The notes: generated by a model from the letters alone, not told the origin. 64,000 nt of DNA from Neisseriaceae bacterium ESL0693 (GCA_029433475.1 JAQTIE010000013.1:62001-126000); one strand, 5' to 3'; counted from the stretch's first letter, positions 20,188 through 29,869 are shown. A program made the numbers and translations.

Positions 20188-21075
20188 TTATGACTGACTG
20201 AGTTCGTGTGTCAGATGCTGCAATAACGCCAGCCGTTCAGCCCTGATTTTACCTTCCTCGACGGCTTGCTTCACCAGACAGCCCGGTTCATTCTGATGGA
20301 TACAGTTATGAAAACGACACTGACCGGTATATGGCCGGATATCAGGAAAATAATTCAGTAAAGAAGATGCTGGCAGATGGTGTAATCCGAACGCCTGTAA
20401 TCCGGGAGAATCAATCAGGGTAGTATCTGCATCTAAGTGATATAGCTGTGCATGGGTAGTGGTATGTCGTCCCGAATCTAAGGCGGTGGAGATATCGGCC
20501 ACTCTGGCAACAGTCTGACCCAGTAATGCATTGGTGAGCGTGGATTTCCCCATACCGGACTGCCCCAATAAAATGGTGCATTGCCCTTGTAACTGTTGCC
20601 GTAAGGCTCTGATATCGCCTTTGGCACTGATATTAAGGATATCGTACCCTAGTGTCTGATAAAAATTCAGCTTTTCAACCCATTTATCATTTTGTGGCAA
20701 ATCGGCTTTATTAAGTACAATTAATGGTCTGATGCCAGCTGCCTCGGCCGCAATTAACGCGCGCTGCAATAACATTTCACTGGGTGTAGGTACTGCCGCC
20801 AGTACGATCAGCATCAAGGTAACATTTGCAGCAATCAGTTTACTGCGGGTGGCATCTTGCCGATAAAGCAGACTGGTACGGGGTACAAAATCCTCGATTA
20901 CCGCTTGTTCATGATTGATCAGATGAATATGAACATAATCTCCGCAGGCAAAATCCACCCGTTTTTTACGGGTAGTAGCTTCATATCGCTGGCCGCCTTC
21001 TGTCTCAATCACATAGCGACGGCCAAAGCTGGTTACGATCTGGGCTGTTGTTGTCTGATTCATCGGTTCAGTCAT
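20188..21075 (-). CDS. rsgA: Ribosome small subunit-dependent GTPase RsgA
   Basis: RsgA is a circularly permuted GTPase that checks late 30S assembly. In order: an N-terminal OB fold (RRYVIETEGGQRYEATTRKK), the permuted G4 motif LNKAD, then P-loop GQSGMGKSTL, then G3 DSPGLQAF. The C-terminal zinc site is visible in CRFHNCIHQNEPGC. The frame is open upstream to 21180; MTEPMNQ at 21075 overlaps the protease stop by eight bases and fits the usual length (295 residues). No strong Shine-Dalgarno is present, consistent with coupled translation. It lies where the S10 operon head would normally be found. Confidence 0.95.
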   Translation of the reverse strand: MTEPMNQTTTAQIVTSFGRRYVIETEGGQRYEATTRKKRVDFACGDYVHIHLINHEQAVIEDFVPRTSLLYRQDATRSKLIAANVTLMLIVLAAVPTPSEMLLQRALIAAEAAGIRPLIVLNKADLPQNDKWVEKLNFYQTLGYDILNISAKGDIRALRQQLQGQCTILLGQSGMGKSTLTNALLGQTVARVADISTALDSGRHTTTHAQLYHLDADTTLIDSPGLQAFGLHHLPASSLLNYFPDIRPYTGQCRFHNCIHQNEPGCLVKQAVEEGKIRAERLALLQHLTHELSQS

Positions 21076-22357
21076 GTTTTGTTGCCTGTAGATGCTGCAA
21101 TGCGGCAATCCGTTCGTGTGCTCCGGGATGGGAATCATAAAAACGGGAATACCACTTATCCGTGACCAGACTGGAGGCATTGGTACGATACAGTTTGGTT
21201 AATGCCTGAATTAAATCTGAGGCATGGGCATGACGAGCCGCAAAACGATCAGCTTCAAATTCATTTTTACGTGACATCACACTGGACAGAATGGAAAATG
21301 GAAAAGTAAATACTGGCAGAACCATAAAAAACAATAAAATAGCCATTGCATCACTCATCTGATGTACACCCAGCCCCCAGTAAAAAGCCGGCTGTGGCAA
21401 TAACCAGGCCAGTACGGCCAGAGTGATCAATCCCAGAACAAAGGTTAATAACATTTGTTTGAATACATGCTTATGAGCAAAATGACCCAGTTCATGTGCC
21501 AATATGGCTTCAATCTGTGCTGGCGACATGTCTTTTAATAAGGTATCAAAAAAGACAATCCGTTTATGCCGCCCCAAACCAGTAAAATAGGCATTGCCAT
21601 GGCCACTGCGTTTGGAGCCGTCCATGATGAAAATACCGTTGCTGTGAAAGCCGGTTCGTTGCAATAACTGCTCAATCCTTACACGCAACTCTTTATCTGA
21701 TAAAGGAATAAATTTATTGAATAAAGGTGCAATCCATTTTGGGAAAGCCCACATCAATAGTAATGAAAAAATCACCCATACCAGCCATACGGCCAGCCAC
21801 CAGAAATGATTCAGATGGTTAGAGGCCAGCATAAATTGCATAATGGCCAGAATAATATACAGTAATGGAAAACCAATGATTACTGCCAGCAAAATACCCT
21901 TTATCTGATCGGTGATAAAGGTTTTGAGCGTCATATGATTAAATCCGAAACGCGCCTCCAGTCTGAAACAGCGATACCATGCCAGAGGCCACCCCAGAAT
22001 CATGTTGACTAAGGCAAATAAACCAATCAGTACCACACCTTGCAAAATACCATGGTGTACCCATAGCTGTGCAATGCCTGATAAAACATTCAGACCCCCA
22101 CCCAAGGTAAAAATCCATAATAAAACAGCCTGAAACAAAATCTGATAACGAGCAAAACGTTGTTTCGCCAATGTATAGTCAGCGGCCTTCTGATGTTCAG
22201 TCAAGGAAATACTGTCTGCAAAAGCTGGCGGAATCTGGTTACGATGCGCCAGAATCACCTTACTTTGGCGCAACGACAGATAGAGCTGTCCGCAGGTACT
22301 GCACACAAAAAACAATAAAAAAATGACATAAACCACAGGGGGAGTGAGGGCAAACAT
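21068..22357 (-). CDS. M48 family (Ste24-like) membrane metalloprotease
   Basis: The protein has 429 residues with several membrane helices and the zinc motif HELGH within AILAHELGHFAHKH near residue 290, plus the third ligand region NEFEADRFAARHA near 365. This arrangement is that of Ste24p/CAAX protease 1-type M48 enzymes rather than the shorter HtpX. In bacteria such proteins are inferred to act in membrane protein quality control; the natural substrate is unknown. The gene overlaps rsgA and is probably cotranscribed with it. Confidence 0.9.
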   Translation of the reverse strand: MFALTPPVVYVIFLLFFVCSTCGQLYLSLRQSKVILAHRNQIPPAFADSISLTEHQKAADYTLAKQRFARYQILFQAVLLWIFTLGGGLNVLSGIAQLWVHHGILQGVVLIGLFALVNMILGWPLAWYRCFRLEARFGFNHMTLKTFITDQIKGILLAVIIGFPLLYIILAIMQFMLASNHLNHFWWLAVWLVWVIFSLLLMWAFPKWIAPLFNKFIPLSDKELRVRIEQLLQRTGFHSNGIFIMDGSKRSGHGNAYFTGLGRHKRIVFFDTLLKDMSPAQIEAILAHELGHFAHKHVFKQMLLTFVLGLITLAVLAWLLPQPAFYWGLGVHQMSDAMAILLFFMVLPVFTFPFSILSSVMSRKNEFEADRFAARHAHASDLIQALTKLYRTNASSLVTDKWYSRFYDSHPGAHERIAALQHLQATKHD

Positions 22358-22665
22358 AAGCCAATCGTAATCCGTCAGAAAATAGGGTTATTGTAACCAA
22401 GTTTTAAATCAGCGACAGAAAATTAATGATCTGTCTTATTAAGACATATCATTCAATGAATTTTATCTTTTGGCATTATGGGCATAATAGACACGCAGCC
22501 AGAATACCTGATGATGGTATAGCGACATTGAACCATAAACATACCATGATCAATTCCGCGAATCACAAAGCATCCGGATCAGAAATCATGTCTACAAATC
22601 TTAGTTAAGGAGACTATGGCCTGTCAGTACTGACGGGATACACATGTTACCCTGTATCTACAAGA
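22358..22665. other. Intergenic region between the M48 protease and the DUF305 gene
   Basis: This 308-bp stretch holds the promoter region of the protease-rsgA unit and a near-perfect palindrome (CTGTCAGTACTGACGG, around 22620-22636) downstream of the DUF305 gene. No gene was seen. Confidence 0.5.
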
Positions 22666-23004
22666 TTAACGATGCTGCTGTAACCATTGTTGTAATATCT
22701 TAATCTGTGCTTGCTGTTCACGAATGATTTCTTCAGCCAAACGCCGCATTTTGGCATCATGACCATATTTTAATTGTATCTTAGCCATACTGACGGCGCC
22801 TTCATGGTGTGCCAGCATGCCTTGAGCAAAAGCCACATCGGGATTATTCGCCTCAATTGCCGGCATCATCTCTTGATGCATTCTTTGCATTGATGCCTGA
22901 TATTCACTTTTATAAGCCTGTGTCTGCATGGGTGCAGCAGCTGCATAACCTGTCAGCCCCAAAACTAGCAGTCCTGATAATAATCCAGATAAACATTTAT
23001 TCAT
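22666..23004 (-). CDS. DUF305 family secreted protein
   Basis: The 112-residue product has a signal peptide (hydrophobic to about residue 22, cleavage likely near AAAAP) and the DUF305 landmark DVAFAQGMLAHHEGAVSMAKIQL at about residues 57-79, with a histidine pair and many methionines. DUF305 proteins are helical and often found with copper-handling genes, so a periplasmic metal-binding role is possible but unproven. A Shine-Dalgarno AGGAGACG precedes the ATG. It stands alone, with no copper genes nearby. Confidence 0.88.
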   Translation of the reverse strand: MNKCLSGLLSGLLVLGLTGYAAAAPMQTQAYKSEYQASMQRMHQEMMPAIEANNPDVAFAQGMLAHHEGAVSMAKIQLKYGHDAKMRRLAEEIIREQQAQIKILQQWLQQHR

Positions 23005-23149
23005 TATCGTCTCCTGTATATTTAAAATGAGATGATTTTTACATTTCTGAGCATATCTTACGTGTTCAGTATGAATTAAATTTCAGTGAAACTATCAGTA
23101 ACAAATGAAAAAAGCTAAAATATCATTTTATTTTATGTAAGCAATCATT

Positions 23150-23698
23150 ATGCAAAATGCAAAAAATCTGGTTTGGCTGGATATGGAGATGACCGGACTC
23201 AATCCGGAAGTGAACCGTATTATTGAAGTCGCCATGATTGTCACCGATAGTCAGCTGAATATTCTGGCACAATCCGAAGTCTATGTTATTCATCAGCCAG
23301 ATGATGTGATTGATCATATGGACGCATGGAATACAGCTACACACACCCGCACAGGACTGGTGGACAAAGTCAAGGCCTCTGGCTGGACAGAGGCTGAGGT
23401 AGAACAACAATTACTGAACTTTATGGCACAATGGGTGCCAGAAAATACAACCCCGATGTGTGGTAATTCCATTCATCAGGATCGCCGCTTTATGGTGCGT
23501 TATATGCCCAGACTGGAAGCTTACTTTCATTATCGTAATTTGGACGTCTCCACACTCAAAGAACTGGCCAAACGCTGGAATCCGGCCATTCTTAAAGGCA
23601 TGGTTAAAAAAGGGGCTCATCAGGCGCTGGATGACATCATCGAAAGTATTGAAGAAATGCGTTATTACCGTGAACATTTTCTGAAAATCGCCTCCTGA
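23150..23698 (+). CDS. orn: Oligoribonuclease
   Basis: Orn is a 3'-5' exonuclease of the DEDDh family that degrades dinucleotides, including pGpG and pApA, in the cytoplasm. The acidic catalytic motifs are present: LDMEMTGL (residues 10-17), NSIHQDRRF (about 105-113) and [10 protein letters not shown] (about 162-171, DEDDh histidine and aspartate). Length 182 is typical. It appears to be transcribed on its own, ahead of pgi. Confidence 0.97.
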   Translation: MQNAKNLVWLDMEMTGLNPEVNRIIEVAMIVTDSQLNILAQSEVYVIHQPDDVIDHMDAWNTATHTRTGLVDKVKASGWTEAEVEQQLLNFMAQWVPENTTPMCGNSIHQDRRFMVRYMPRLEAYFHYRNLDVSTLKELAKRWNPAILKGMVKKGAHQALDDIIESIEEMRYYREHFLKIAS

Positions 23699-23783
23699 TT
23701 TTAAATGTTTTTATCAGAAATATCTGACCTGACCATCTATACAGATATTGTAGAATCTAATCACTGAAATAGCAGCTATTGCC

Positions 23784-25442
23784 ATGACATCGACCCGCCC
23801 CATTAATCAAACTGCCATCTGGGCTCAATTACACCAGCATCAGCGTTGTACCCGTTTTCTGCATATGCGTGATTTATTCGCTCAGGAACCAGATCGTTTT
23901 GAATGCATGCATGAAAAATTAAATGGCCTGTTACTGGATTACAGCAAAAACCGGATTACCGAACACACATTGTCATTATTGATCAAACTGGCAGAAACAG
24001 CTGAATTGAGTGACTGGATCCATAAAATGCGAGATGGGGAGAAGATCAATGTCAGTGAAAAAAGAGCAGTATTGCATACCGCATTGCGTCAGCCAGCCAC
24101 AGCCAAAATCTATGTAGACGGCCATAACATTATTCCCGACGTTCAGCGTGAATTAATTCATGCGCTTGATTTTGCAGAATCCATACGTTCTGGGCAACAC
24201 AGAGGATCACGAGGCGATCGCATTACCAATATTGTTAATATCGGCATTGGCGGATCCCATTTAGGCCCCCAAATGGTGACATTGGCACTAAAACCGTTTC
24301 ATGATCCGAATATCCATATTCACTATGTCGCCAATGTGGACAGTAATAATCTGCATGAAGTGTTGGCACAGATTAATCCGGCACACACTCTTTTTATTAT
24401 TGCCAGCAAATCCTTTACCACCCCCGAAACCTTACTCAATGCCAAGACAGCCCGACAATGGTTTTTACAACAAGGTTTTGATGAGCATGATATTGCCCAC
24501 CATTTTGTTGCCATTTCCAGTGCTACCAAAAAAGCCATGGATTTTGGTATTGCCAAAGAAAATATCTTTGCCATGTTTGACTGGGTAGGTGGCCGTTATT
24601 CGGTCTGGTCGGCCATAGGTTTATCAGTCATGTGCGCAATCGGACGACAACACTTTCTGGATTTTCTGGAGGGTGGTCATGCCATGGATCAACATTTTTT
24701 TGAGGCACCTTTCAGACATAATATTCCAGTGTTACTTGGCCTGATTGGGTTGTGGTACAGTACTTTTTATGCCACCACCAGTCACGCCATTATCCCTTAC
24801 GACTATGGTTTACGTCGTCTGCCGGCACATTTGCAACAATTAGACATGGAAAGTAATGGTAAACAGGCGGGTCGTTATGGCGAGCATTTGGATTTTGATA
24901 CCGGCCCAGTGATTTGGGGAGAAGAAGGGGTAAATTGTCAGCATGCTTTTTTTCAACTGCTGCATCAGGGGCCGCGCCTGATTTCTTCCGATTTCATCGT
25001 GCCAATCAACAGCTTTTCCAGTTTTGACAAACAGCATCAGGTTCTGGTTGCCAATGCACTGGCACAGACTGAAGCATTGATGCAGGGTAAAACATTAGCA
25101 GAAGCTTACGCCGAACTGGCTCATCTTGATAATGAACAATGCGATATGCTGGCACCACAAAAGGTTTTTCCGGGCAATCAACCATCCAATACTTTGTTAC
25201 TGGATGAAATCAATCCCTTCACACTGGGCATGCTGCTGGCCATGTATGAACATAAAGTATTTGTACAAGGCATTATCTGGGGTATTAATTCATTTGACCA
25301 ATGGGGTGTGGAATATGGCAAAATCCTGGCCAAACGCATTGAACCACAACTCCAGAATCAGGAACCTTTAAATCACGATGCCTCTACCAATGGGCTGATC
25401 AACTATTTCCGAAAACATCATCATGACACCACTTCTGCATGA
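23784..25442 (+). CDS. pgi: Glucose-6-phosphate isomerase
   Basis: Pgi interconverts glucose 6-phosphate and fructose 6-phosphate. NIGIGGSHLGPQMV near residue 152 and the signature DWVGGRYSVWSAIGLS near 266 are clear, and the C-terminal signature appears as FDQWGVEYGKILAKR near 508. Length 552 is normal. Its 3' end overlaps the pncC gene by 20 bases, indicating cotranscription. Confidence 0.98.
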   Translation: MTSTRPINQTAIWAQLHQHQRCTRFLHMRDLFAQEPDRFECMHEKLNGLLLDYSKNRITEHTLSLLIKLAETAELSDWIHKMRDGEKINVSEKRAVLHTALRQPATAKIYVDGHNIIPDVQRELIHALDFAESIRSGQHRGSRGDRITNIVNIGIGGSHLGPQMVTLALKPFHDPNIHIHYVANVDSNNLHEVLAQINPAHTLFIIASKSFTTPETLLNAKTARQWFLQQGFDEHDIAHHFVAISSATKKAMDFGIAKENIFAMFDWVGGRYSVWSAIGLSVMCAIGRQHFLDFLEGGHAMDQHFFEAPFRHNIPVLLGLIGLWYSTFYATTSHAIIPYDYGLRRLPAHLQQLDMESNGKQAGRYGEHLDFDTGPVIWGEEGVNCQHAFFQLLHQGPRLISSDFIVPINSFSSFDKQHQVLVANALAQTEALMQGKTLAEAYAELAHLDNEQCDMLAPQKVFPGNQPSNTLLLDEINPFTLGMLLAMYEHKVFVQGIIWGINSFDQWGVEYGKILAKRIEPQLQNQEPLNHDASTNGLINYFRKHHHDTTSA

Positions 25443-25908
25443 CATCACCACTCAACTTACCCAGCTTGGCCATACGGTTACCTGTGCTGAGTCTTGTACC
25501 GGTGGCCTGCTGGCCGCGGAATTCACCCGTCTGCCGGGCAGTTCCAACTGGTTTCAGATGGGCTATGTGACTTACAGCAATCAGGCAAAACAACATTTAC
25601 TGAATGTCAACCACACAACCTTAAACCATTATGGCGCCGTCAGTGAAGAATGCGTGCGTGAAATGGCATTGGGTGCTTTAATTGATGCCAAAGCAGATTA
25701 TGCTCTATCCATTTCAGGTATTGCCGGACCCGAGGGTGGCAGCGTGGAAAAACCGGTAGGCACAGTATGGTTTGGTCTGGCCACAAAGCAACGTATCTGG
25801 GCCAGAAAGCATTTATTCAGCGGTTCGCGCGATCAGATCAGAGCACAGGCAGTCATCTTTGCATTACAGTTTTTACATCAATATCTATATCGCAAACAGA
25901 TATCCTGA
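25423..25908 (+). CDS. pncC: Nicotinamide-nucleotide amidase (CinA C-terminal domain)
   Basis: PncC converts NMN to nicotinate mononucleotide, feeding NMN back to NAD synthesis through NadD. The 161-residue stand-alone domain shows AESCTGGLLAAEFTRLPGSS near residues 20-39 and SISGIAGPEGGSVEKPVGTVWFG near 95-117. The N-terminal COG1058 domain of full-length CinA is absent. The start ATG lies inside the end of pgi. Confidence 0.93.
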   Translation: MTPLLHDITTQLTQLGHTVTCAESCTGGLLAAEFTRLPGSSNWFQMGYVTYSNQAKQHLLNVNHTTLNHYGAVSEECVREMALGALIDAKADYALSISGIAGPEGGSVEKPVGTVWFGLATKQRIWARKHLFSGSRDQIRAQAVIFALQFLHQYLYRKQIS

Positions 25909-25954
25909 TGACGAATGAAATTAAGCACCAGCTTACCTCAATCATACAGAGAAA

Positions 25955-25998
25955 CTGCACTTTTTAGGCCAAGTTAGCATCCAACTTTCCGAGTGCAG
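25955..25998. repeat. Imperfect long hairpin between convergent pncC and amtB
   Basis: CTGCACT and AGTGCAG form outer arms, and AAGTT/AACTT inner arms, in the gap between the two convergent genes. It may terminate one or both transcripts, although no clear T-run follows. Confidence 0.4.
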
Positions 25999-26031
25999 CT
26001 GTATGGATAAAGCTTTTATTATCAATATTAT

Positions 26032-27363
26032 TTACTCAATACGCTCACCATGAATACTGACATCCATGCCCTCACGTTCGGCTTCCGGGTGTAAGCGCAG
26101 GCCACCACATATCCAGCCAACGATCTTCAGAATCACAAATGTAACTATAGCGCTATAAATAATAGTCACTGCAACATCTTTAATTTGTGCCCAAAGCTGA
26201 CTGATAATATGAGCATCGCCACCAAAAACCGTATTATTGAATAATAATCCGGTCAGAATAGAGCCTACTATCCCCCCAAAACCATGAATACCAAAGGCAT
26301 CCAAAGAATCATCATAGCCGAACCACCGCTTTAATGTGACCGCGGCAAAATACGCGCCTATGGCCGTAACTACACCAATCACCAAAGCAGCCTGTGGCAT
26401 CACAAAACCAGCCGCTGGTGTAATACCCACCAATCCTGCTACTGCACCAGATGCCAGCCCCAGTGCAGAAGGTTTATGGCCGGCCAGCTTTTCACACAAT
26501 AACCAGGTTAAAGCACCGGCTGCGGCAGCAATCTGAGTTACCGCCATCGCCATACCCGCACTGGCATCTGCTGCGCCAGCCGAACCGGCATTAAAACCAA
26601 ACCAGCCTAACCATAACATGGCTGCACCCGTTAATGTCAAAACCATATTATGCGGCGACATCATATCGCGCCCATAACCCAGACGCTTGCCTATCATTAA
26701 CGCCGCCACCAGACCGGCAACCCCGGCATTAATGTGTACTACGGTACCGCCGGCGAAATCCATGACTGGTGTTTCAGCGCCAGCCATAAAACCACCACCC
26801 CATACCCAATGACAGATCGGTGCATATACCAAAATAATCCATGCAGCACAAAATAATAATAAAGCAGAAAATTTCATGCGCTCAGCAAAAGCACCGGTAA
26901 CGATGGCCATGGAAATTATGGCAAATGTCATTTGGAAAAACATGAAAACGCTTTCCGGTACCGTACCACTGCCACCAAACAAGGTAGTCATTTCATGCGC
27001 TTTATCAAAACCCATGCCATTTAACATGAATCGCTCAAAACCACCGATAAAAGCATTTCCCGGCGTCAGCGCCAGTGAATAACCAATAAACATCCAGACA
27101 ATACTGACCACAGCTGCAACAGCAAAACTATGTACCATGGTTCCCAAAACATTCTTTTTGCGTACCATGCCGCCATAAAATAATGCCAGACCAGGAATGG
27201 TCATGAATAATACCAGTATTGCTGACATCATCATCCAGGCCGTGTTACCGGTATCAATCTGTGCAGTTGGACGCCACCAGTCATCCAGATCTGCCGCCCA
27301 TGATAGAGCGGGCAAGCTCACCAGCAATATTTTTGGTATGACATAAATCATTTTTTTCAGCAT
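26032..27363 (-). CDS. amtB: Ammonium transporter AmtB
   Basis: The protein moves ammonium through the inner membrane. It starts with a signal peptide-like segment and has eleven further helices. Family markers include TIPGLALFYGGMVRKKNVLGTM near residue 56, the CHWVWG-type segment ICHWVWGGGFM and DFAGGTVVHINAGVAGL near 200-216, and FGIHGFGGIVGSILTGL near 355. The C-terminal tail EAEREGMDVSIHGERIE is the PII (GlnK) contact region. No glnK gene lies next to it, unlike in many proteobacteria. Confidence 0.96.
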   Translation of the reverse strand: MLKKMIYVIPKILLVSLPALSWAADLDDWWRPTAQIDTGNTAWMMMSAILVLFMTIPGLALFYGGMVRKKNVLGTMVHSFAVAAVVSIVWMFIGYSLALTPGNAFIGGFERFMLNGMGFDKAHEMTTLFGGSGTVPESVFMFFQMTFAIISMAIVTGAFAERMKFSALLLFCAAWIILVYAPICHWVWGGGFMAGAETPVMDFAGGTVVHINAGVAGLVAALMIGKRLGYGRDMMSPHNMVLTLTGAAMLWLGWFGFNAGSAGAADASAGMAMAVTQIAAAAGALTWLLCEKLAGHKPSALGLASGAVAGLVGITPAAGFVMPQAALVIGVVTAIGAYFAAVTLKRWFGYDDSLDAFGIHGFGGIVGSILTGLLFNNTVFGGDAHIISQLWAQIKDVAVTIIYSAIVTFVILKIVGWICGGLRLHPEAEREGMDVSIHGERIE

Positions 27364-27991
27364 GTTGTTCCCTTAATAACACATGGTGGCGAACTATTCA
27401 CTCTATAATAATAGCGAATATACATACGCCAATAACGTTGCATTGAACATGTACACCCGTCTGCATATTCTGTTATTTACCCACATCACTGAACCCATAG
27501 ACCTTATAAATAATTTTTATACTGGAATGATGGCGCCCATCAATCTACATAGATGAATCAAAGTAAACAGAAAGTCATCTTACAATACATTTTTATTTTT
27601 AAAATGCCAAGATGTATTATAAAACCTTATATAACAGACAAGGCTCCGTGATAGTCACGCATACCGCCAGTGGCCAATATAATCAAAAATTATTATCTAA
27701 ATATTTATCTAATAATAGATTTTCTAAAATTCAAAATTAATGGATTCAAATTTAACATTATTAATTATAATTTATTCATACCTATATTACATTTCCACTG
27801 ATATTTCGCTCAGATGAATCTCAAGCGGTCTTAATTGAGTCATTCTGGCCATTTATACTAATTATTTTATTTTTGCCAGTGAAATTCAGCCTGAACATGG
27901 CTAAGTGTGAAGATTATGTCAATATCGGGTATAATTTTATCCATGACGCTGTCTAAGTTTTACCGAATTTCGTTTAATTAAAGAGGCCACC
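27364..27991. other. AT-rich divergent intergenic region, amtB to DUF3579 gene
   Basis: This 628-bp region carries divergent promoters: one for amtB (annotated) and a possible TATAAT at 27930-27935 for the DUF3579 gene. The middle is very AT-rich with no coding sequence recognised. No GG-N10-GC sigma-54 element was seen near amtB. Confidence 0.5.
27405..27432 (-). promoter_or_regulatory. Candidate amtB promoter
   Basis: TTGGCG and TATTAT on the minus strand are separated by 16 bp and lie about 40 bp upstream of the amtB start. This suggests sigma-70 transcription. Confidence 0.4.
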
Positions 27992-28828
27992 ATGCTGATT
28001 TGTAATCCATATGAAATTGTTATTGAAGGCATTACACAGAAGGGCAAACGTTTCCGCCCAAGTGACTGGGCTGAGCGACTGTGTGGTGTGTTGGCATCTT
28101 TCGACCAAGGTCATCGGTTGTCTTACCATCAATGGGTTCGCCCCATTCTTGTGGATAATATCCGCTGTGTCACCATTGATCGCAAACTGGAACAAATCAG
28201 TCCTGAAATGTTTCATTTCCTTATGGATTTTGCCCACGATAATGATTTACATATCTTAGACTGCAAATCATTTCTGGAAGAACATAACGAACAAAAACAA
28301 ATTGCACTGGAAGATGCCGTTCGCCAGACTCAGGACAAACCGGTTACATCTAAACCGCCTCAATCCAGCCCAAAAACAATCATTCCTTCTGACACACAAA
28401 TACGTGAACTGGCACCAGCAGAAATTGATACCGCTTTTGCAGCATTGCACAGTATTCATCCCAATATCCGTGACATCAATCAATTTCAGGATCTGGTGCA
28501 TATTCAGCAAGCTGAAGGTTATCGTCTGCTGGGTATTTTTGAAGAGGGCAAGCATAACGCTGTTGCCGTATGCGGCTTCCGTATCTGTACCAATTTTGCT
28601 TTTGGCCGTTACATGAATATTGATGATTTAGTCAGCGCTAATCCATCAATGCAATATGATTATCTGGGTCAGCTTCTCACTGCCACACAAGAAATTGCAC
28701 AGGCAACTTATTGTACCAGCATACAGATTTGTACCCGGCAGCAACAGAAACTGAACGATTTATATCTTGATCATCATTTCATATCGAATGGTGAGCACTT
28801 CAGTTATGTTGTAAAAACCGTTTCCTGA
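27992..28828 (+). CDS. DUF3579 domain fused to a GNAT-like domain
   Basis: Residues 1-90 match the betaproteobacterial DUF3579 family: EIVIEGITQKGKRFRPSDWAERLCGV followed by a FLMDFAHDNDLHILD block. A polar linker (about 91-130) leads to a second domain, about 130-278, with the look of an acetyltransferase (GNAT) fold: LGIFEEGKHNAVAVCGFRI, then YDYLGQLLTATQEIAQ and CTRQQQKLNDLYLDHHF. DUF3579 proteins are usually only about 100 residues. A GAGG Shine-Dalgarno precedes the ATG by five bases. The function is unknown; the substrate of the putative transferase cannot be inferred. Confidence 0.75.
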   Translation: MLICNPYEIVIEGITQKGKRFRPSDWAERLCGVLASFDQGHRLSYHQWVRPILVDNIRCVTIDRKLEQISPEMFHFLMDFAHDNDLHILDCKSFLEEHNEQKQIALEDAVRQTQDKPVTSKPPQSSPKTIIPSDTQIRELAPAEIDTAFAALHSIHPNIRDINQFQDLVHIQQAEGYRLLGIFEEGKHNAVAVCGFRICTNFAFGRYMNIDDLVSANPSMQYDYLGQLLTATQEIAQATYCTSIQICTRQQQKLNDLYLDHHFISNGEHFSYVVKTVS

Positions 28829-28969
28829 ATGCGGCATAAAAATACATAAATACACACGAAGCAATATTGATAAGCAGTTTGCAGTTTAGTGATATTTTAC
28901 TCATCTGGCGTTTAATTAAACACAAAACCAAAACAGATCATCGCCTCACAATGCGTACTGTTCTCCAAT

Positions 28970-29003
28970 AAAAAACGGCTGAAACTGATTTCAGCCGTTT
29001 TTT
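28970..29003. terminator. Bidirectional terminator between the DUF3579 gene and rpoH
   Basis: AAAAAACGGCTGAAA pairs with TTTCAGCCGTTTTTT around a four-base loop between two convergent genes. The A and T tracts serve both directions. Confidence 0.95.
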
Positions 29004-29017
29004 CATTCAATCATGAT

Positions 29018-29869
29018 TTAAACTTCTGGTGCACTTAAAAAACCACGTAATTTTTGCATGGCCTTTGCCTCAATCTGACGGATACGCTCTGCTGATACAC
29101 CATACTGACCGGCCAACTCATGCAATGTCAGCCCGCCATCATCGGCCAGCCAGCGGCTTTCAACAATATGACGGCTACGATCATCCAGCTTAGCCAAAGC
29201 CGTATGTAATCCATTGGTTTGCAAATCATAGTATGCCTGACGCGCCAATACCTGCGTGGGCTCGGTGTGGGAATCTGCTAACCAGTCAATGGGAGCGAAA
29301 CTGTCTTCATCATCGTTTTCAGCCAGTAAAGTCACGTCTTTACCGGTCATACGCTGTTCCATTTCCAATACTTCAGATAATTTCACACCTAAATCATCTG
29401 CAATGGCCTGAGCTTCTTTATCGCTCAGTGAAGACATTGATTTTCTCATGCTGCGTAAATTAAAAAATAATTTACGCTGCGGTTTGGTGGTGGCTACCCG
29501 TACCAGCCGCCAGTTACGCAAAATAAACTCATGAATTTCGGCTTTAATCCAATGAACCGCAAAAGAGAATAAACGAACGCCTCGAGTGGGTTGAAAGCGC
29601 TTTACCGCCTTCATTAAGCCGATATTACCTTCCTGAATCAGATCAGCCTGATTCAGACCATAGCCATCATAGCCACGGGCAATGGAAACCACAACACGTA
29701 AATGTGACAAAATTAATTTTTTGGCCGCTTCCAAATCACCATCGATCTGACGTACAGCTAAATCCTGCTCTTCTTCTAACGTCAGCATGGGAATATTGTT
29801 AACGGTATGAATGTATTGTTCCAGGCTACCGTGACCAGTTAATACAGGTAATGCAATAGCGGTACTCAT
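29018..29869 (-). CDS. rpoH: RNA polymerase heat-shock sigma factor RpoH
   Basis: RpoH (sigma-32) directs transcription of heat-shock genes. Region 2 shows LIQEGNIGLMKAVKRFQPTRGVRLFSFAVHWIKAEI (about residues 78-113), and the RpoH box QRKLFFNLR, which is specific to sigma-32, is present at about 132-140. Region 4 ends with LHELAGQYGVSAERIRQIEAKAM. Length 283 is normal. The Shine-Dalgarno AAAGGA is 5 bases from the ATG. Confidence 0.97.
   Translation of the reverse strand: MSTAIALPVLTGHGSLEQYIHTVNNIPMLTLEEEQDLAVRQIDGDLEAAKKLILSHLRVVVSIARGYDGYGLNQADLIQEGNIGLMKAVKRFQPTRGVRLFSFAVHWIKAEIHEFILRNWRLVRVATTKPQRKLFFNLRSMRKSMSSLSDKEAQAIADDLGVKLSEVLEMEQRMTGKDVTLLAENDDEDSFAPIDWLADSHTEPTQVLARQAYYDLQTNGLHTALAKLDDRSRHIVESRWLADDGGLTLHELAGQYGVSAERIRQIEAKAMQKLRGFLSAPEV

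Noticed and set aside
27364-27991. Sigma-54 promoter for amtB
   Set aside because: No GG-N10-GC pair at suitable spacing was found upstream; a sigma-70-like element fits better.
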